From: Goodfellowiella coeruleoviolacea
GTDB taxonomy: Bacteria > Actinomycetota > Actinomycetes > Mycobacteriales > Pseudonocardiaceae
NCBI RefSeq assembly: GCF_024171785.1
Contig: NZ_JAMTCK010000032.1
Span: 1,061 to 41,013, forward strand
Length of the DNA: 39,953 bases
Reading direction: 5' to 3'
The notes under the pieces are model-generated. The model did not search any database, was not told the origin of the DNA, and saw nothing but the letters and a program-made list of their open reading frames with translations. How positions within the stretch are numbered: position 1 is the first letter of the stretch; every line of letters starts with the position of its first letter. A program made the translations under genes and the position numbers. Shown piece after piece: positions 1 to 7,297 of the stretch.

Positions 1-473
1 GCAGCGCCGGCCCGCGAGGGCCGGCGAGGATCGCAACCCGAGGAACTCGCGGGTCTCGTCGTAGACGACGGAGCAGCGCCGGCCCGAGAGCGCCGGCGAG
101 GATCGCAACGCCCACATAGTTGGGGCCGAGCACCGCCCCGGCCCCAAGCAGCGCCGGTCCGAGAGCGCCAGCGAGGATCGCAACCTGTCCCAGGAGATGG
201 CCACCAGCAGCACGCAGCCCGGCAGCGCCGGCCCGAGAGCGCCGGCGAGGATCGCAACCTCGACGTGCAGCGGGAAGCGGAGCAGTACCGGGGCAGCGCC
301 GGCCCGAGAGCGCCGGCGAGGATCGCAACGCGATCTTGCCGAGCAGGTAGTGGGGTGGGGTTCGTGCAGCGTCGGCCTGTGAGGGCTGGCGGGGATCGCA
401 ACTTGTCCCGGGTGGTCTCGGACAACTCGCGCCGGTGCAGCGCTGGTCCGTGAGGGCCGGCGAGGATCGCATC
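1..473. CRISPR. CRISPR array, trailing end (7 repeats, 6 spacers)
   Basis: Seven 37-bp repeats lie at 1-37, 73-109, 148-184, 222-258, 293-329, 366-402 and 437-473, separated by spacers of 34-38 bp. The repeat begins GCAGCGCCGG and ends GAGGATCGCAAC, with an internal GCCGGC...GCCGGC stem that can form a hairpin. The middle repeats are almost identical. The sixth and seventh carry several substitutions and the last ends GCATC instead of GCAAC. Such decay normally marks the end away from the leader, so the leader and cas genes should lie left of the window. No cas gene is present here. The subtype cannot be fixed from the repeat alone; the ATCGCAAC-like end is seen in several type I and III systems. 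Confidence 0.96.
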
Positions 474-541
474 GGTGCGGTGTGGGTCACAACAGCCGGT
501 ACCGTGAGGGGAAGTGCTCTTCCCCATCTGGTGAGGTGGAC

Positions 542-1759
542 ATGTCGAACGAAGACACGCGGGCCGAGGTCGGCCGCCGGGTCTGACGACTTCGTGAGAG
601 GGCAGGGAAATCCCGAGCGGTTGTGGCGGGACTTGTTGGGAAATCCGAGGACTGGCTCAAGCTCATCGAGGCGGGCAAGCGCGGTCTGCCGTTGCCCGCA
701 GCGGTGAAGCTCGCCCGGCTGCTCGGCGTGACGGATCTGTCGGAAATCTACGGGACGGATCTTTCGGCTCCGCTGAAGGTGGTGGACCGCCCGACACATC
801 CGCAGGCGGCGGCAGTCAGCCATGCTCTTTCGGCATATCTCATTCAGGACGCCGAGCCCACGCCCGTCGCGGACTATGTGGCGGCCGTTGATGCGGCCTG
901 GCGCAACTGGCAGTTGAGCCCTACTCAGCGAAGCGATGCCGGAGCGGTGCTTCCCACGCTCATTCTTACCGGGCGAGCGGCTGTGGCGGCGTACCAGGGC
1001 AGTGATCGCCGGACGGCACAGGTCGCCCTGGCCGCCGTTTACCACCTCGCGCAGGCATTTTTCGCGTGGCAGCAGGACGCGTCGCAGTGGGTGTGGTTGT
1101 CCGCGGTCCGGGGACTGGAAACCGGTGAGGCCGCCGACGACCTCGTTGCGCGTGCGACCGGGGTCTTCTACTACGCCCACGTGCTGCGCTCAGCAGGGCG
1201 CGCGGATGAGGCGCTGGACATGCTTCGCCTGGTCGTGGACGAACTGGAGCCCCTGCTGGCGGACGGTGACGACGAGGTGCGCGCGCTGTGGGGCGTGTTG
1301 CAGATGTGCCGTGCCTCGACCGCTGCCAGGTACAACCACGACGCCTCCGCGTGGACCTACTGGGAACAGGCTGATCGCGTGGTTTCCAGCTTGCCCAAGA
1401 ATTACGCCCACCCGTGGCACCTGTTTGGCCGTTCTTTCGTGGATCTGCACAAGACGGTTCTCTCGGTGTGCCTGGGTGACAACGGTGAGGCGATCCGGCA
1501 CTCTGACTCGTTCCAGGTTGAAAAGGTCCCTTCTCGGCTCTGGGCGGCCAGTCACCTGGTGAACGTCGCCCGCGCTTACCACCAGAAGCGGGACAACGCT
1601 GCCTTGCTTCCACTGCTGCAAGCTGAGCGGTATTCGCCCGAAGCCGTGCGGTTCAACGTTTCCGCTCGGGAGATTGTCTCGGATATCGCGGCGGCCGGCC
1701 GTGGCCCGCTTCGCGCCGAAGCCGTCGAAGTCGCCCACCGACTCCAGATAGCTGTCTAG
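542..1759 (+). pseudogene. XRE-family regulator with C-terminal helical repeats, interrupted by one in-frame TGA
   Basis: An ATG at 542 follows a GAGGTGG ribosome site and opens MSNEDTRAEVGRRV, the start of an XRE helix-turn-helix. Codon 15 is TGA (584-586). Reading through it in the same frame continues RLRERAGKSRAVVAGLVGK, then LPAAVKLARLLGV, which completes a normal five-helix HTH (about residues 8-75). The rest (to 405 codons) is alpha-helical and TPR-like, as in many Pseudonocardiaceae regulators of about 400 residues. CGA to TGA is the simplest cause, since arginine is expected. The remaining open frame from GTG 623 (378 aa) would lack HTH helices 1 and 2. There is no frameshift elsewhere, so the lesion looks recent, or it could be a sequence error or a read-through site. 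The neighbouring zinc-finger genes are typical partners of this regulator type. Confidence 0.8.
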
Positions 1760-1771
1760 GGACAGGAAGTT

Positions 1772-1793
1772 AGGGGGACAACGTGTCCCCCCT
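1772..1793 (+). terminator. Hairpin after the XRE gene
   Basis: AGGGGGACA, a three-base loop ACG, and TGTCCCCCCT form a 9-bp stem with one bulged C, 12 bp after the XRE stop. There is no U tract, which is usual in actinomycetes. It is probably a terminator. Confidence 0.55.
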
Positions 1794-2210
1794 GCAGCTA
1801 GCCGCCTTCTCTAGGTTGAATGGCGCATCGACGTGTCCGACCAGAGAGGCGGGGGTAATGTTTGCCTGGTCAATATTCGATGCGCGGGTTGTTTTCTCGG
1901 CAATCTCGAAACGCGGTGGTCTGCCGGCGAATGTCCTGGTGACAGCGGCGATCGATGGTCGCGCTTTACGGCTGGCCGCCACTCGCGTTGTGCCTGCGTG
2001 AGTGACTGGTGCGCGGCCGCCTGACCTCTTGGTCACGAGCACGCGCTGTCCCCGTGGCCTGTGCCTTCAACTCTCGCCCATCGGGCGATCCCCGGGCGGT
2101 GGTGGCGTATGCCTCCCCACGTCGATGCCGCCCCTCGGGGCAGCGGGACGGTTGCGCGACGCGCTGGCGCTCCCGTCCTGCTGTCCCGCCACAACAGAAA
2201 CGGGGTGGTG
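1794..2210. other. Intergenic region without a supported gene
   Basis: This stretch is less GC-rich than its surroundings and no reading frame shows actinomycete codon bias. A 9-bp inverted repeat, GCGCATCGA (1823-1831) and TCGATGCGC (1877-1885), encloses 45 bp. A small hairpin TGACC/GGTCA lies at 2022-2035. It may hold the promoter of the zinc-finger genes, but no clear -35/-10 pair was seen. Confidence 0.5.
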
Positions 2211-2669
2211 ATGTCCACACCACTCCGTGATGTCCACAACGGACACGAGGAGACCGACGTGACCAACACGGTGAAGTACGGGCACTCCACCTTCGCCGCG
2301 CAGCGGGTGCACGCCTGGCTGCCCGACAAGCCCGGGTTCTACCGGGCCATCTGCGGCATCCAGCTCGCCGACACGCTGATCACCGCGTACCCGCGCCCCA
2401 CCAGGGACGAGGCCACCTGGTGTCCGGCGTGCTACCTGGTCAGCCAGCCGGGCCCCGGGGGCGAACCTCGGTACGTGATGCGCCGGTCCGTTGTGGACGG
2501 TGGGGCGCACGTCATCCCCGCTGGCGAGGTCGGCAGGGGGCGCACGTTCCAGGCGCTGTGCGGCCACGGTCTGTCCGACGCCGTGGCCAGGCCGGAGTCG
2601 GCCTACGCCTGCGAGAGCTGCGTGCGGGCGGCCGAAGTGCTGGTCAGGCAGGAGGTGAGCACGACGTGA
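2211..2669 (+). CDS. Small zinc-finger-like protein with two Cys pairs (152 aa)
   Basis: The chosen ATG at 2211 follows GGGGTGG; a longer frame from 2061 lacks a ribosome site and reads as unlikely sequence. The protein has two similar halves. Each has a CG motif followed about 40 residues later by a CxxC (ICGIQL...WCPAC and LCGHGL...CESC), so it could bind two zinc ions. The first half resembles the small zinc-finger proteins that sit beside XRE regulators in Pseudonocardiaceae genomes. It overlaps the next gene by GTGA and is probably co-transcribed with it. The function is unknown; DNA, RNA or protein binding would all fit. It has no signal peptide or membrane segment. Confidence 0.75.
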   Translation: MSTPLRDVHNGHEETDVTNTVKYGHSTFAAQRVHAWLPDKPGFYRAICGIQLADTLITAYPRPTRDEATWCPACYLVSQPGPGGEPRYVMRRSVVDGGAHVIPAGEVGRGRTFQALCGHGLSDAVARPESAYACESCVRAAEVLVRQEVSTT

Positions 2670-2959
2670 CCGCCGCGCGGCACACGTTCCGGTGGTGGCC
2701 GGTGGACGGCGGCCGGCACGCCATCCCCGGCGAACTCCAGCCCGGCCAGCCCGGCGAGACCCTGTGCCACCGGCCGTTCACCCGCTCCTGCGGCGAACCG
2801 TCCAAACTGGAGTGGTTGTGGCCCACGTGCCTCGCCTGCTACGACCGGGCGCGCGGCCGCACCCACGTGTCCCGCGCGGACCTCGGACCCGAGCCCGGCC
2901 CGCACCCGGCCGGCGACCTGTCGAGCCGCAGCGGCAGCTGGACGCCGGCACCCGGTTGA
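2666..2959 (+). CDS. Small zinc-finger protein, Pseudonocardiaceae type (97 aa)
   Basis: Starts at GTG 2666 inside the stop of the previous gene (GTGA), so it is translationally coupled. The core reads FRWWPVDGGRHAIPGEL, then LCHRP, then LEWLWPTCLACYDRA. This H..W.PV.G.RHA / C / WLWPTC..C layout is a recognisable small actinobacterial family generally annotated only as a zinc-finger protein. In this copy the first metal ligand pair is C-H rather than C-G. The last 30 residues are Pro/Gly-rich and probably disordered. It shares its fold with the neighbour upstream, suggesting an old tandem duplication. The biological role is not known to me. Confidence 0.75.
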   Translation: MTAARHTFRWWPVDGGRHAIPGELQPGQPGETLCHRPFTRSCGEPSKLEWLWPTCLACYDRARGRTHVSRADLGPEPGPHPAGDLSSRSGSWTPAPG

Positions 2960-2973
2960 CACGCACCCCCGCG

Positions 2974-3552
2974 TCAACGCCGTGACGTGCGGAGGTGGAT
3001 GCGCTCACCCTGCTTTCCGAAGAGGCTGAGCACTTCCACGCTGCCGCGTCCGGTGGCGCCGAACCAGTGCGGGATCTGGCAGTCGAACTCGGCCGCTTCA
3101 CCGGCCCCCATGGTGAAGTCCTGGTCGCCCAGGGTCACGCGTAGTCGGCCACGCAGCACGTAGAGCCACTCGTACCCAGCGTGGGTCCGCAGGTGGGGCT
3201 CGCTGTCGTGGGCGGGGATGGTCATCTTGTACGCGCGCGGCTCACCCTGGTGGCGTGACAACGGGATCAGCACGCGACCGTCCTTGCTGGTGGGGTGCTG
3301 CGGCACGCGGGGATCGAGGATCCGGGGTGCGGTGACGATCTCGTCGAGCGGGATGCCGAGCGCGGCGGTGATCGGGAGGATGAGTTCGAGGCTCGGCTTG
3401 CGCTGGCCCGATTCCAGCCGGGACAGGGTGCTGGTCGAGATGCCGGTGGCGCGGGCGAGGTCGGCCAGGCTGACGTCGCGCTTCTCGCGGGCACGGCGCA
3501 GCCGAGGAGCGATCTGCTCGATCGCGGCACCGACGGTCGGTTGTTCGTCCAT
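2974..3552 (-). CDS. XRE family regulator with C-terminal cupin sensor domain (192 aa)
   Basis: An N-terminal HTH (about residues 10-68: RRAREKRDVSLADLARATG, STSTLSRLESGQRKPS) is followed by a cupin_2 domain (about 100-188) with EPHLRTHAGYEWLYVLRG and a PHWFGATG strand. The architecture is that of small-molecule-sensing repressors such as PuuR/SutR relatives. ATG 3552 (MDEQPTVGAA) is chosen because the frame upstream has no regulator-like sequence; no strong ribosome site precedes it. The gene is divergent from the flavoprotein-MFS pair with 92 bp between, so the likely targets are those two genes and itself. The inducer is unknown. Confidence 0.88.
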   Translation of the reverse strand: MDEQPTVGAAIEQIAPRLRRAREKRDVSLADLARATGISTSTLSRLESGQRKPSLELILPITAALGIPLDEIVTAPRILDPRVPQHPTSKDGRVLIPLSRHQGEPRAYKMTIPAHDSEPHLRTHAGYEWLYVLRGRLRVTLGDQDFTMGAGEAAEFDCQIPHWFGATGRGSVEVLSLFGKQGERIHLRTSRR

Positions 3553-3644
3553 GAGACCGCAGCCAACCAATCCGTCCCGGAATCGGCAACGGTCTTTGTC
3601 GAAAACGTCCGGCCTGCCGATCCTGTCGACGGAGGTGATCCGAA

Positions 3645-4646
3645 GTGGACACGACATCGCAGACGCGCGGCGGATCGGCGGAGGCGCAACCGTGGGACGC
3701 CGTTGTCATCGGTGGTGGGGCCGCCGGCCTGTCAGCCGGGATCGTGCTCACCAGGGCACAGTTCGCGACGCTGGTCGTCGACGGCGGCCAGCCCCGCAAC
3801 GGGCCGGCCGACCACATGCACGGGTACCTGACCCGGGACGGCATGGCGCCGAGCGAGTTCGTCGCGACAGGACGGGACGAGCTGAGCCGCTACGGCGGGA
3901 CCCTGCTGCCGGGATCGGTGGTTGCCGCGCGCCGCGCGCCGGACGGCACGTTCGAGCTGCGGCTCGCTGACGACCGGGCCGTGCGCGCCAGGTCGGTGCT
4001 GGTCGCGACCGGGCTGACCGACGAGCTGCCCGACATCCCCGGGCTGGCCGAGCGGTGGGCGACCGAGGTGCACCACTGCCCGCACTGCCACGGCTACGAG
4101 GTGCGGGGGCGGGCCATCGCCGTGATCGGCGGTGCCGTGGGCGCGGTGGCCAAGCACCTGGCCGCGCTGCTGCGCCGCTACAGCTCGTCGGTGACGTTCT
4201 GCGTCAACGGCACCGAGGTCAGCGCCACCGAGCGGGACCGCCTCACGGCCTACGGCGTGCGGCTGGTCGACGCGCACGTCACGCGCGTCGCGACGAGCAC
4301 CGGCAACCCGGGCGGACCCCCGGTCGCGATCGAACTCGACAACGGCGGGACGGTCAGGTGTGACGTCATCTTCGTGGCACCGCGCCCGGTGCCCCACGAC
4401 GCGGTCCTGAGCGCACTGGGCGCGGGCAGGGACCCGGTGACCGGACTGGTCGCCGTTGACCCGCACGGCGCCACGGACGTGCCCGGGGTCTGGGCGGCCG
4501 GGAACGTGGTGCAGCCGAGGGCCCAGGTCATCGCGGCGGCGGCCGCGGGCGTGTCCGCCGCCATCAACATGACCGGTTGGCTGCTCGACCAGGAGATGTC
4601 CGCCGCCGTCCCGGGCGGGCAGCCGCGGCGCGGGGGTGTGCGCTGA
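3645..4646 (+). CDS. FAD-dependent pyridine nucleotide-disulfide oxidoreductase, thioredoxin reductase-like, with CPHC
   Basis: GTG 3645 lies 9 bp after GGAGG. The N-terminal Rossmann motif VVIGGGAAGLSAG (residues 20-32) binds FAD. HHCPHCHGYEVRG (143-155) holds the redox pair C145/C148, and a second nucleotide-binding segment follows (AVIGGAVGAVA), less canonical than GxGxxG. GVWAAGNV near residue 285 is the C-terminal FAD motif. Length 333 aa fits the low-molecular-weight thioredoxin reductase group. The CPHC spacing and following HGYE resemble dithiol oxidases such as GliT/HlmI more than the CATC of TrxB. Its stop overlaps the MFS start by one base. With the exporter and cupin repressor it looks like a detoxification or small-molecule redox module. 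The substrate is unknown. Confidence 0.88.
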   Translation: MDTTSQTRGGSAEAQPWDAVVIGGGAAGLSAGIVLTRAQFATLVVDGGQPRNGPADHMHGYLTRDGMAPSEFVATGRDELSRYGGTLLPGSVVAARRAPDGTFELRLADDRAVRARSVLVATGLTDELPDIPGLAERWATEVHHCPHCHGYEVRGRAIAVIGGAVGAVAKHLAALLRRYSSSVTFCVNGTEVSATERDRLTAYGVRLVDAHVTRVATSTGNPGGPPVAIELDNGGTVRCDVIFVAPRPVPHDAVLSALGAGRDPVTGLVAVDPHGATDVPGVWAAGNVVQPRAQVIAAAAAGVSAAINMTGWLLDQEMSAAVPGGQPRRGGVR

Positions 4647-5842
4647 TGGCCGCCGCGAGCACGGAAACCGCCCGGAGCGGTCGCTCCGGCAGCTTGCCCA
4701 TCGGCGTGTACCTGCTGGGCTTCAGCCTGTTCGCGATGGGCAGCGCGGAGTTCCTGCTGGCCGGTGTGCTGCCGGCGGTGGCGACCGACCTGGACGTCAC
4801 GCTCTCCTCGGCCGGGTTCCTGATCACCGCGTTCGCGTTGGGTGTGGTGCTCGGCGGGCCGCCGTTCGCCGTGCTCAGCCTGCACTGGCCGCGGCGCACC
4901 GCGCTGGTGGCGACCCAGGGGCTGTTCGCCGCCAGCATCGCCGCGGGACTGCTGGGCGACTACCCGGTTCTGCTGGTGAGCAGGGCGATCGCGGGCATCG
5001 CCTACGCGGGCTTCTTCGCGGTCGCGTCGGTGACGGCGATCAGCCTGGTGACGCCGGACCGCAACGCCCGCGCCTCCGGCGTGGTGGTCAGCGGGCTCAG
5101 CGTGGCCATGGTCGCCGGCGGTCCGGCGGGCACGCTGCTCAGCCACTTCACCGACTGGCGCGGCGGCTTCTGGGCGGTGGTGGTCCTGACGGTCGCCGGA
5201 ATCGTCGGCTGCCTGCTCGGGCTGCCGGCCGGCGGTGCGGTCCCCGAGGCGGCCGCCCGGCCGAGTGTGTCGCGGGAACTCGCCACCATGCGCAAACCAC
5301 TGCTGTGGGGCATGTACGCGATCACGGTCCTGACCACCGCCGCGTACATGATCACCTTCAACTACCTGGCCCCGATGCTCACCGACATCACCGCCATCCC
5401 CGAGGTCTGGGTTCCGGCGATCCTCGCCCTGTTCGGGGTCGGCGCGTTCCTCGGTCTGTCCGTCGGTGGTCGCGTCGCCGACCGGCGCCCGCACCTGGCC
5501 CTGCTCACCGGCGCGGTGGCGATCGTGGGCCTGTCGGTCGTGCTGGCTGTGGTGATCCAGCAGGCCTGGGCGGTGGTGGCCACGGTCTTCCTGCTCGGCG
5601 TTGCCGCGTTCGTGCTGAATCCCGCGATCTACGGGCGCGTCTTCGCGATCGCGGCCGATGCGCCGACCCTGGCCGGTGCCACCACCGTGTCCGCGTTCCA
5701 GCTGGGCATCAGCACCACCCCGGTGCTCGCGGCCGCCGCGCTCACCCGGGGGGCCGCGTTGACCTCGGTCTGCGTGATCGGGGCGGTCCTCGCCGCGGTC
5801 GCGGTGCCCGTCATCCTGCTCGACCGGGCACGGCGGACCTGA
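4646..5842 (+). CDS. MFS transporter, drug:H+ antiporter-1 type (398 aa)
   Basis: ATG 4646 overlaps the preceding stop (TGATG), so it is coupled to the flavoprotein gene. About 12 hydrophobic segments are visible. After helix 2 comes a short basic loop LHWPRRTALVA, and the helix 4-5 region carries RAIAGIAYAGFFAVA, both as in AraJ/PbuE-like sugar or drug efflux proteins. Conserved acidic/aromatic SAEFLLAGVLPAVATDL sits in helix 1, the usual signature of this subfamily. It is probably an inner-membrane proton-coupled exporter for the substrate or product of the adjacent oxidoreductase. Specificity cannot be read from sequence. Confidence 0.9.
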   Translation: MAAASTETARSGRSGSLPIGVYLLGFSLFAMGSAEFLLAGVLPAVATDLDVTLSSAGFLITAFALGVVLGGPPFAVLSLHWPRRTALVATQGLFAASIAAGLLGDYPVLLVSRAIAGIAYAGFFAVASVTAISLVTPDRNARASGVVVSGLSVAMVAGGPAGTLLSHFTDWRGGFWAVVVLTVAGIVGCLLGLPAGGAVPEAAARPSVSRELATMRKPLLWGMYAITVLTTAAYMITFNYLAPMLTDITAIPEVWVPAILALFGVGAFLGLSVGGRVADRRPHLALLTGAVAIVGLSVVLAVVIQQAWAVVATVFLLGVAAFVLNPAIYGRVFAIAADAPTLAGATTVSAFQLGISTTPVLAAAALTRGAALTSVCVIGAVLAAVAVPVILLDRARRT

Positions 5843-5864
5843 CGGTTCGGCTACCGCTCCACTG

Positions 5865-5893
5865 TTGACAGACAGGCGAACTGTTCGTAAGTA
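5865..5893 (+). promoter_or_regulatory. SigA-like promoter for the alcohol dehydrogenase
   Basis: TTGACA (5865-5870), a 17-bp spacer and TAAGTA (5888-5893) form a good vegetative promoter 37 bp before the GTG start. Just downstream ATCCG-TACTAT-CGGAT is an inverted repeat that could be an operator. Confidence 0.6.
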
Positions 5894-5929
5894 TCCGTAC
5901 TATCGGATGATCGTCTGGAGGGAGCCGCG

Positions 5930-6991
5930 GTGCGTGCCGCTGTCGTTGAGGAACTGAACAAGCCGCTGGTGGTTCGGGAAGTGCCCGATCCGCGGTGTCC
6001 ACCGGACGCGGTGATCATCCGCGTTGGCGCGAACGGCATCTGCCGGACGGACTGGGCGCTGTGGTCGGGCAACTTCTGGACCGGTGGCCCGGAGATCCAG
6101 CCGCCGTTCGTGCTCGGGCACGAGTTCTCCGGCACGGTCGAGGAGGTCGGCAGCGAGGTCAGGAACTGGAAACCGGGCGACCGGGTGACCTACCCGATGA
6201 ACCCCGGCTGCGGCAGCTGCGAGATGTGCCGCAACGGTGACCAGCACGTCTGCCTGCACGGCGCGACCCTGGTCCCCGGTGTCTCGTTCTGGGGCGCCTT
6301 CGCCGAGTACGTGGTCGCCCGGCACGCCGACGTCAACCTGGTCCGGCTGCCCGACTCGGTCAGCTTCGTCGACTCGGCCAGCCTGGCCTGCCGGTACATG
6401 ACCGCGTATCGCGGCGTGGTCGAGCAGGCCCGCGTCCGGGGCGGTGAGTGGGTGGCCGTCTACGGCGCCGGGGGCGGCACCGGGCTGTCCGCCGTGCAGG
6501 TCGCGGCCGCGGTGGGCGCCCAGGTGATCGCGATCGACATCACCGAGGACAAGCTGGCCGCCGCGCGTGCACTCGGCGCCGCGCACACCGTGAACGCCGC
6601 GCGGGAGGACCCGGTCGCGGCGGTGCGCACGCTGACCAGCGGCGGCGCCCAGGTGTCGCTGGACACCGTGGGCGTTCCGGAGACGTGCCGCAACTCCGTG
6701 CTGTCGCTGCGCACCCGGGGCCGGCACGTCCAAACCGGACACACCACCAAGGCCGAGGACGGCGTCATCGGGCTGCCGATCGACGTGATGATGGTCAAGG
6801 AGCTGGAGTTCCTCAGCGCCTTCGGCATGCAGGGCCAGCGCTTCGACACCCTGCTCGGCATGATCGAGGCGGGGCGGCTGGCCCCTGGCGAGCTGGTGTC
6901 CCGCACCGTGTCCCTGGCCGAGTGCGGTGATGTGCTGGCGGCCATGGCGTCCTACGACACCACGGGCGTGGTCGTCATCAACGAGTTCTGA
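5930..6991 (+). CDS. Zinc-dependent alcohol dehydrogenase, MDR family (353 aa)
   Basis: GTG 5930 follows GGAGG. Catalytic zinc ligands appear in GICRTDW (C38) and GHEFSGTV (H64, E65). The structural zinc is bound by C94, C97, C100 and C108 in NPGCGSCEMCRNGDQHVC. The cofactor motif YGAGGGTGLSAVQVA begins near residue 180, and IDITEDKL follows the second strand, so an acidic residue could select NAD. The enzyme should oxidise an alcohol or reduce an aldehyde in the cytosol. It stands alone between a strong promoter and a terminator hairpin, so it is monocistronic. The substrate is not recognisable. Confidence 0.9.
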   Translation: MRAAVVEELNKPLVVREVPDPRCPPDAVIIRVGANGICRTDWALWSGNFWTGGPEIQPPFVLGHEFSGTVEEVGSEVRNWKPGDRVTYPMNPGCGSCEMCRNGDQHVCLHGATLVPGVSFWGAFAEYVVARHADVNLVRLPDSVSFVDSASLACRYMTAYRGVVEQARVRGGEWVAVYGAGGGTGLSAVQVAAAVGAQVIAIDITEDKLAAARALGAAHTVNAAREDPVAAVRTLTSGGAQVSLDTVGVPETCRNSVLSLRTRGRHVQTGHTTKAEDGVIGLPIDVMMVKELEFLSAFGMQGQRFDTLLGMIEAGRLAPGELVSRTVSLAECGDVLAAMASYDTTGVVVINEF

Positions 6992-7010
6992 CCGGCCCAG
7001 GCGGGGCCGG
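6992..7010 (+). terminator. Hairpin after the alcohol dehydrogenase
   Basis: CCGGCCC, loop AGGCG, GGGCCGG directly follow the stop codon, and a second hairpin GGCCGG/CCGGCC lies at 7021-7035. Together they form a likely tandem terminator. Confidence 0.65.
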
Positions 7011-7297
7011 CGCCGGGGGTGGCCGGCTGCCGGCCGCGGGGGCGTTCACCCGTTCGGCTGGCCGCGCGGGGGTTGTTCACCCGTTCGGCCCTGCCTGAGA
7101 TGTCAACTCGGGGGGTTTGCAAAGTCGACTCGCGGGGTGGGGGAGTGCGGGTGCTCGGTGGGCCGGGGCGGAGTGGCATCGCCGGTACTGGGCTGACCGT
7201 CCCAGGTCGGCGTGGCCCGAACGGGGCAAGTCGGACACGGCACAGCCCCTACGATCAACGGTGGGCGCGGCTTGTCTGGCATCTCCCAGGAGGCGAT
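7011..7297. other. Intergenic region with direct repeats and a dispersed repeat
   Basis: Two perfect 15-bp direct repeats, GTTCACCCGTTCGGC, lie at 7044-7058 and 7075-7089. The block 7101-7143 contains two half-similar copies of a GTCRACTCG/G-run motif and matches the IS4 flank near 39.6 kb in reverse orientation. No gene with coding bias is visible; the promoter of the next gene probably lies between 7150 and 7290. Confidence 0.6.
7101..7143 (+). repeat. Dispersed repeat copy 1 (GTTTGCAAAGTC motif)
   Basis: The segment 7114-7143 reads GGTTTGCAAAGTC, then RACTCGCG, then a G-rich tail. The reverse complement of 39577-39610 carries the same order with one A/G change and two extra bases in the G-rich part. 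An upstream half copy TGTCAACTCGGGGGG (7101-7115) repeats the second half. Confidence 0.7.

Noticed and set aside
1783-2001. 72-residue frame starting inside the hairpin after the XRE gene
   Set aside because: It lacks codon bias and a ribosome site, and begins inside a stem-loop.
2061-2210. 50-residue N-terminal extension of the first zinc-finger protein
   Set aside because: No ribosome site, Arg/Pro-rich unlikely sequence, and a good start with GGGGTGG at 2211.
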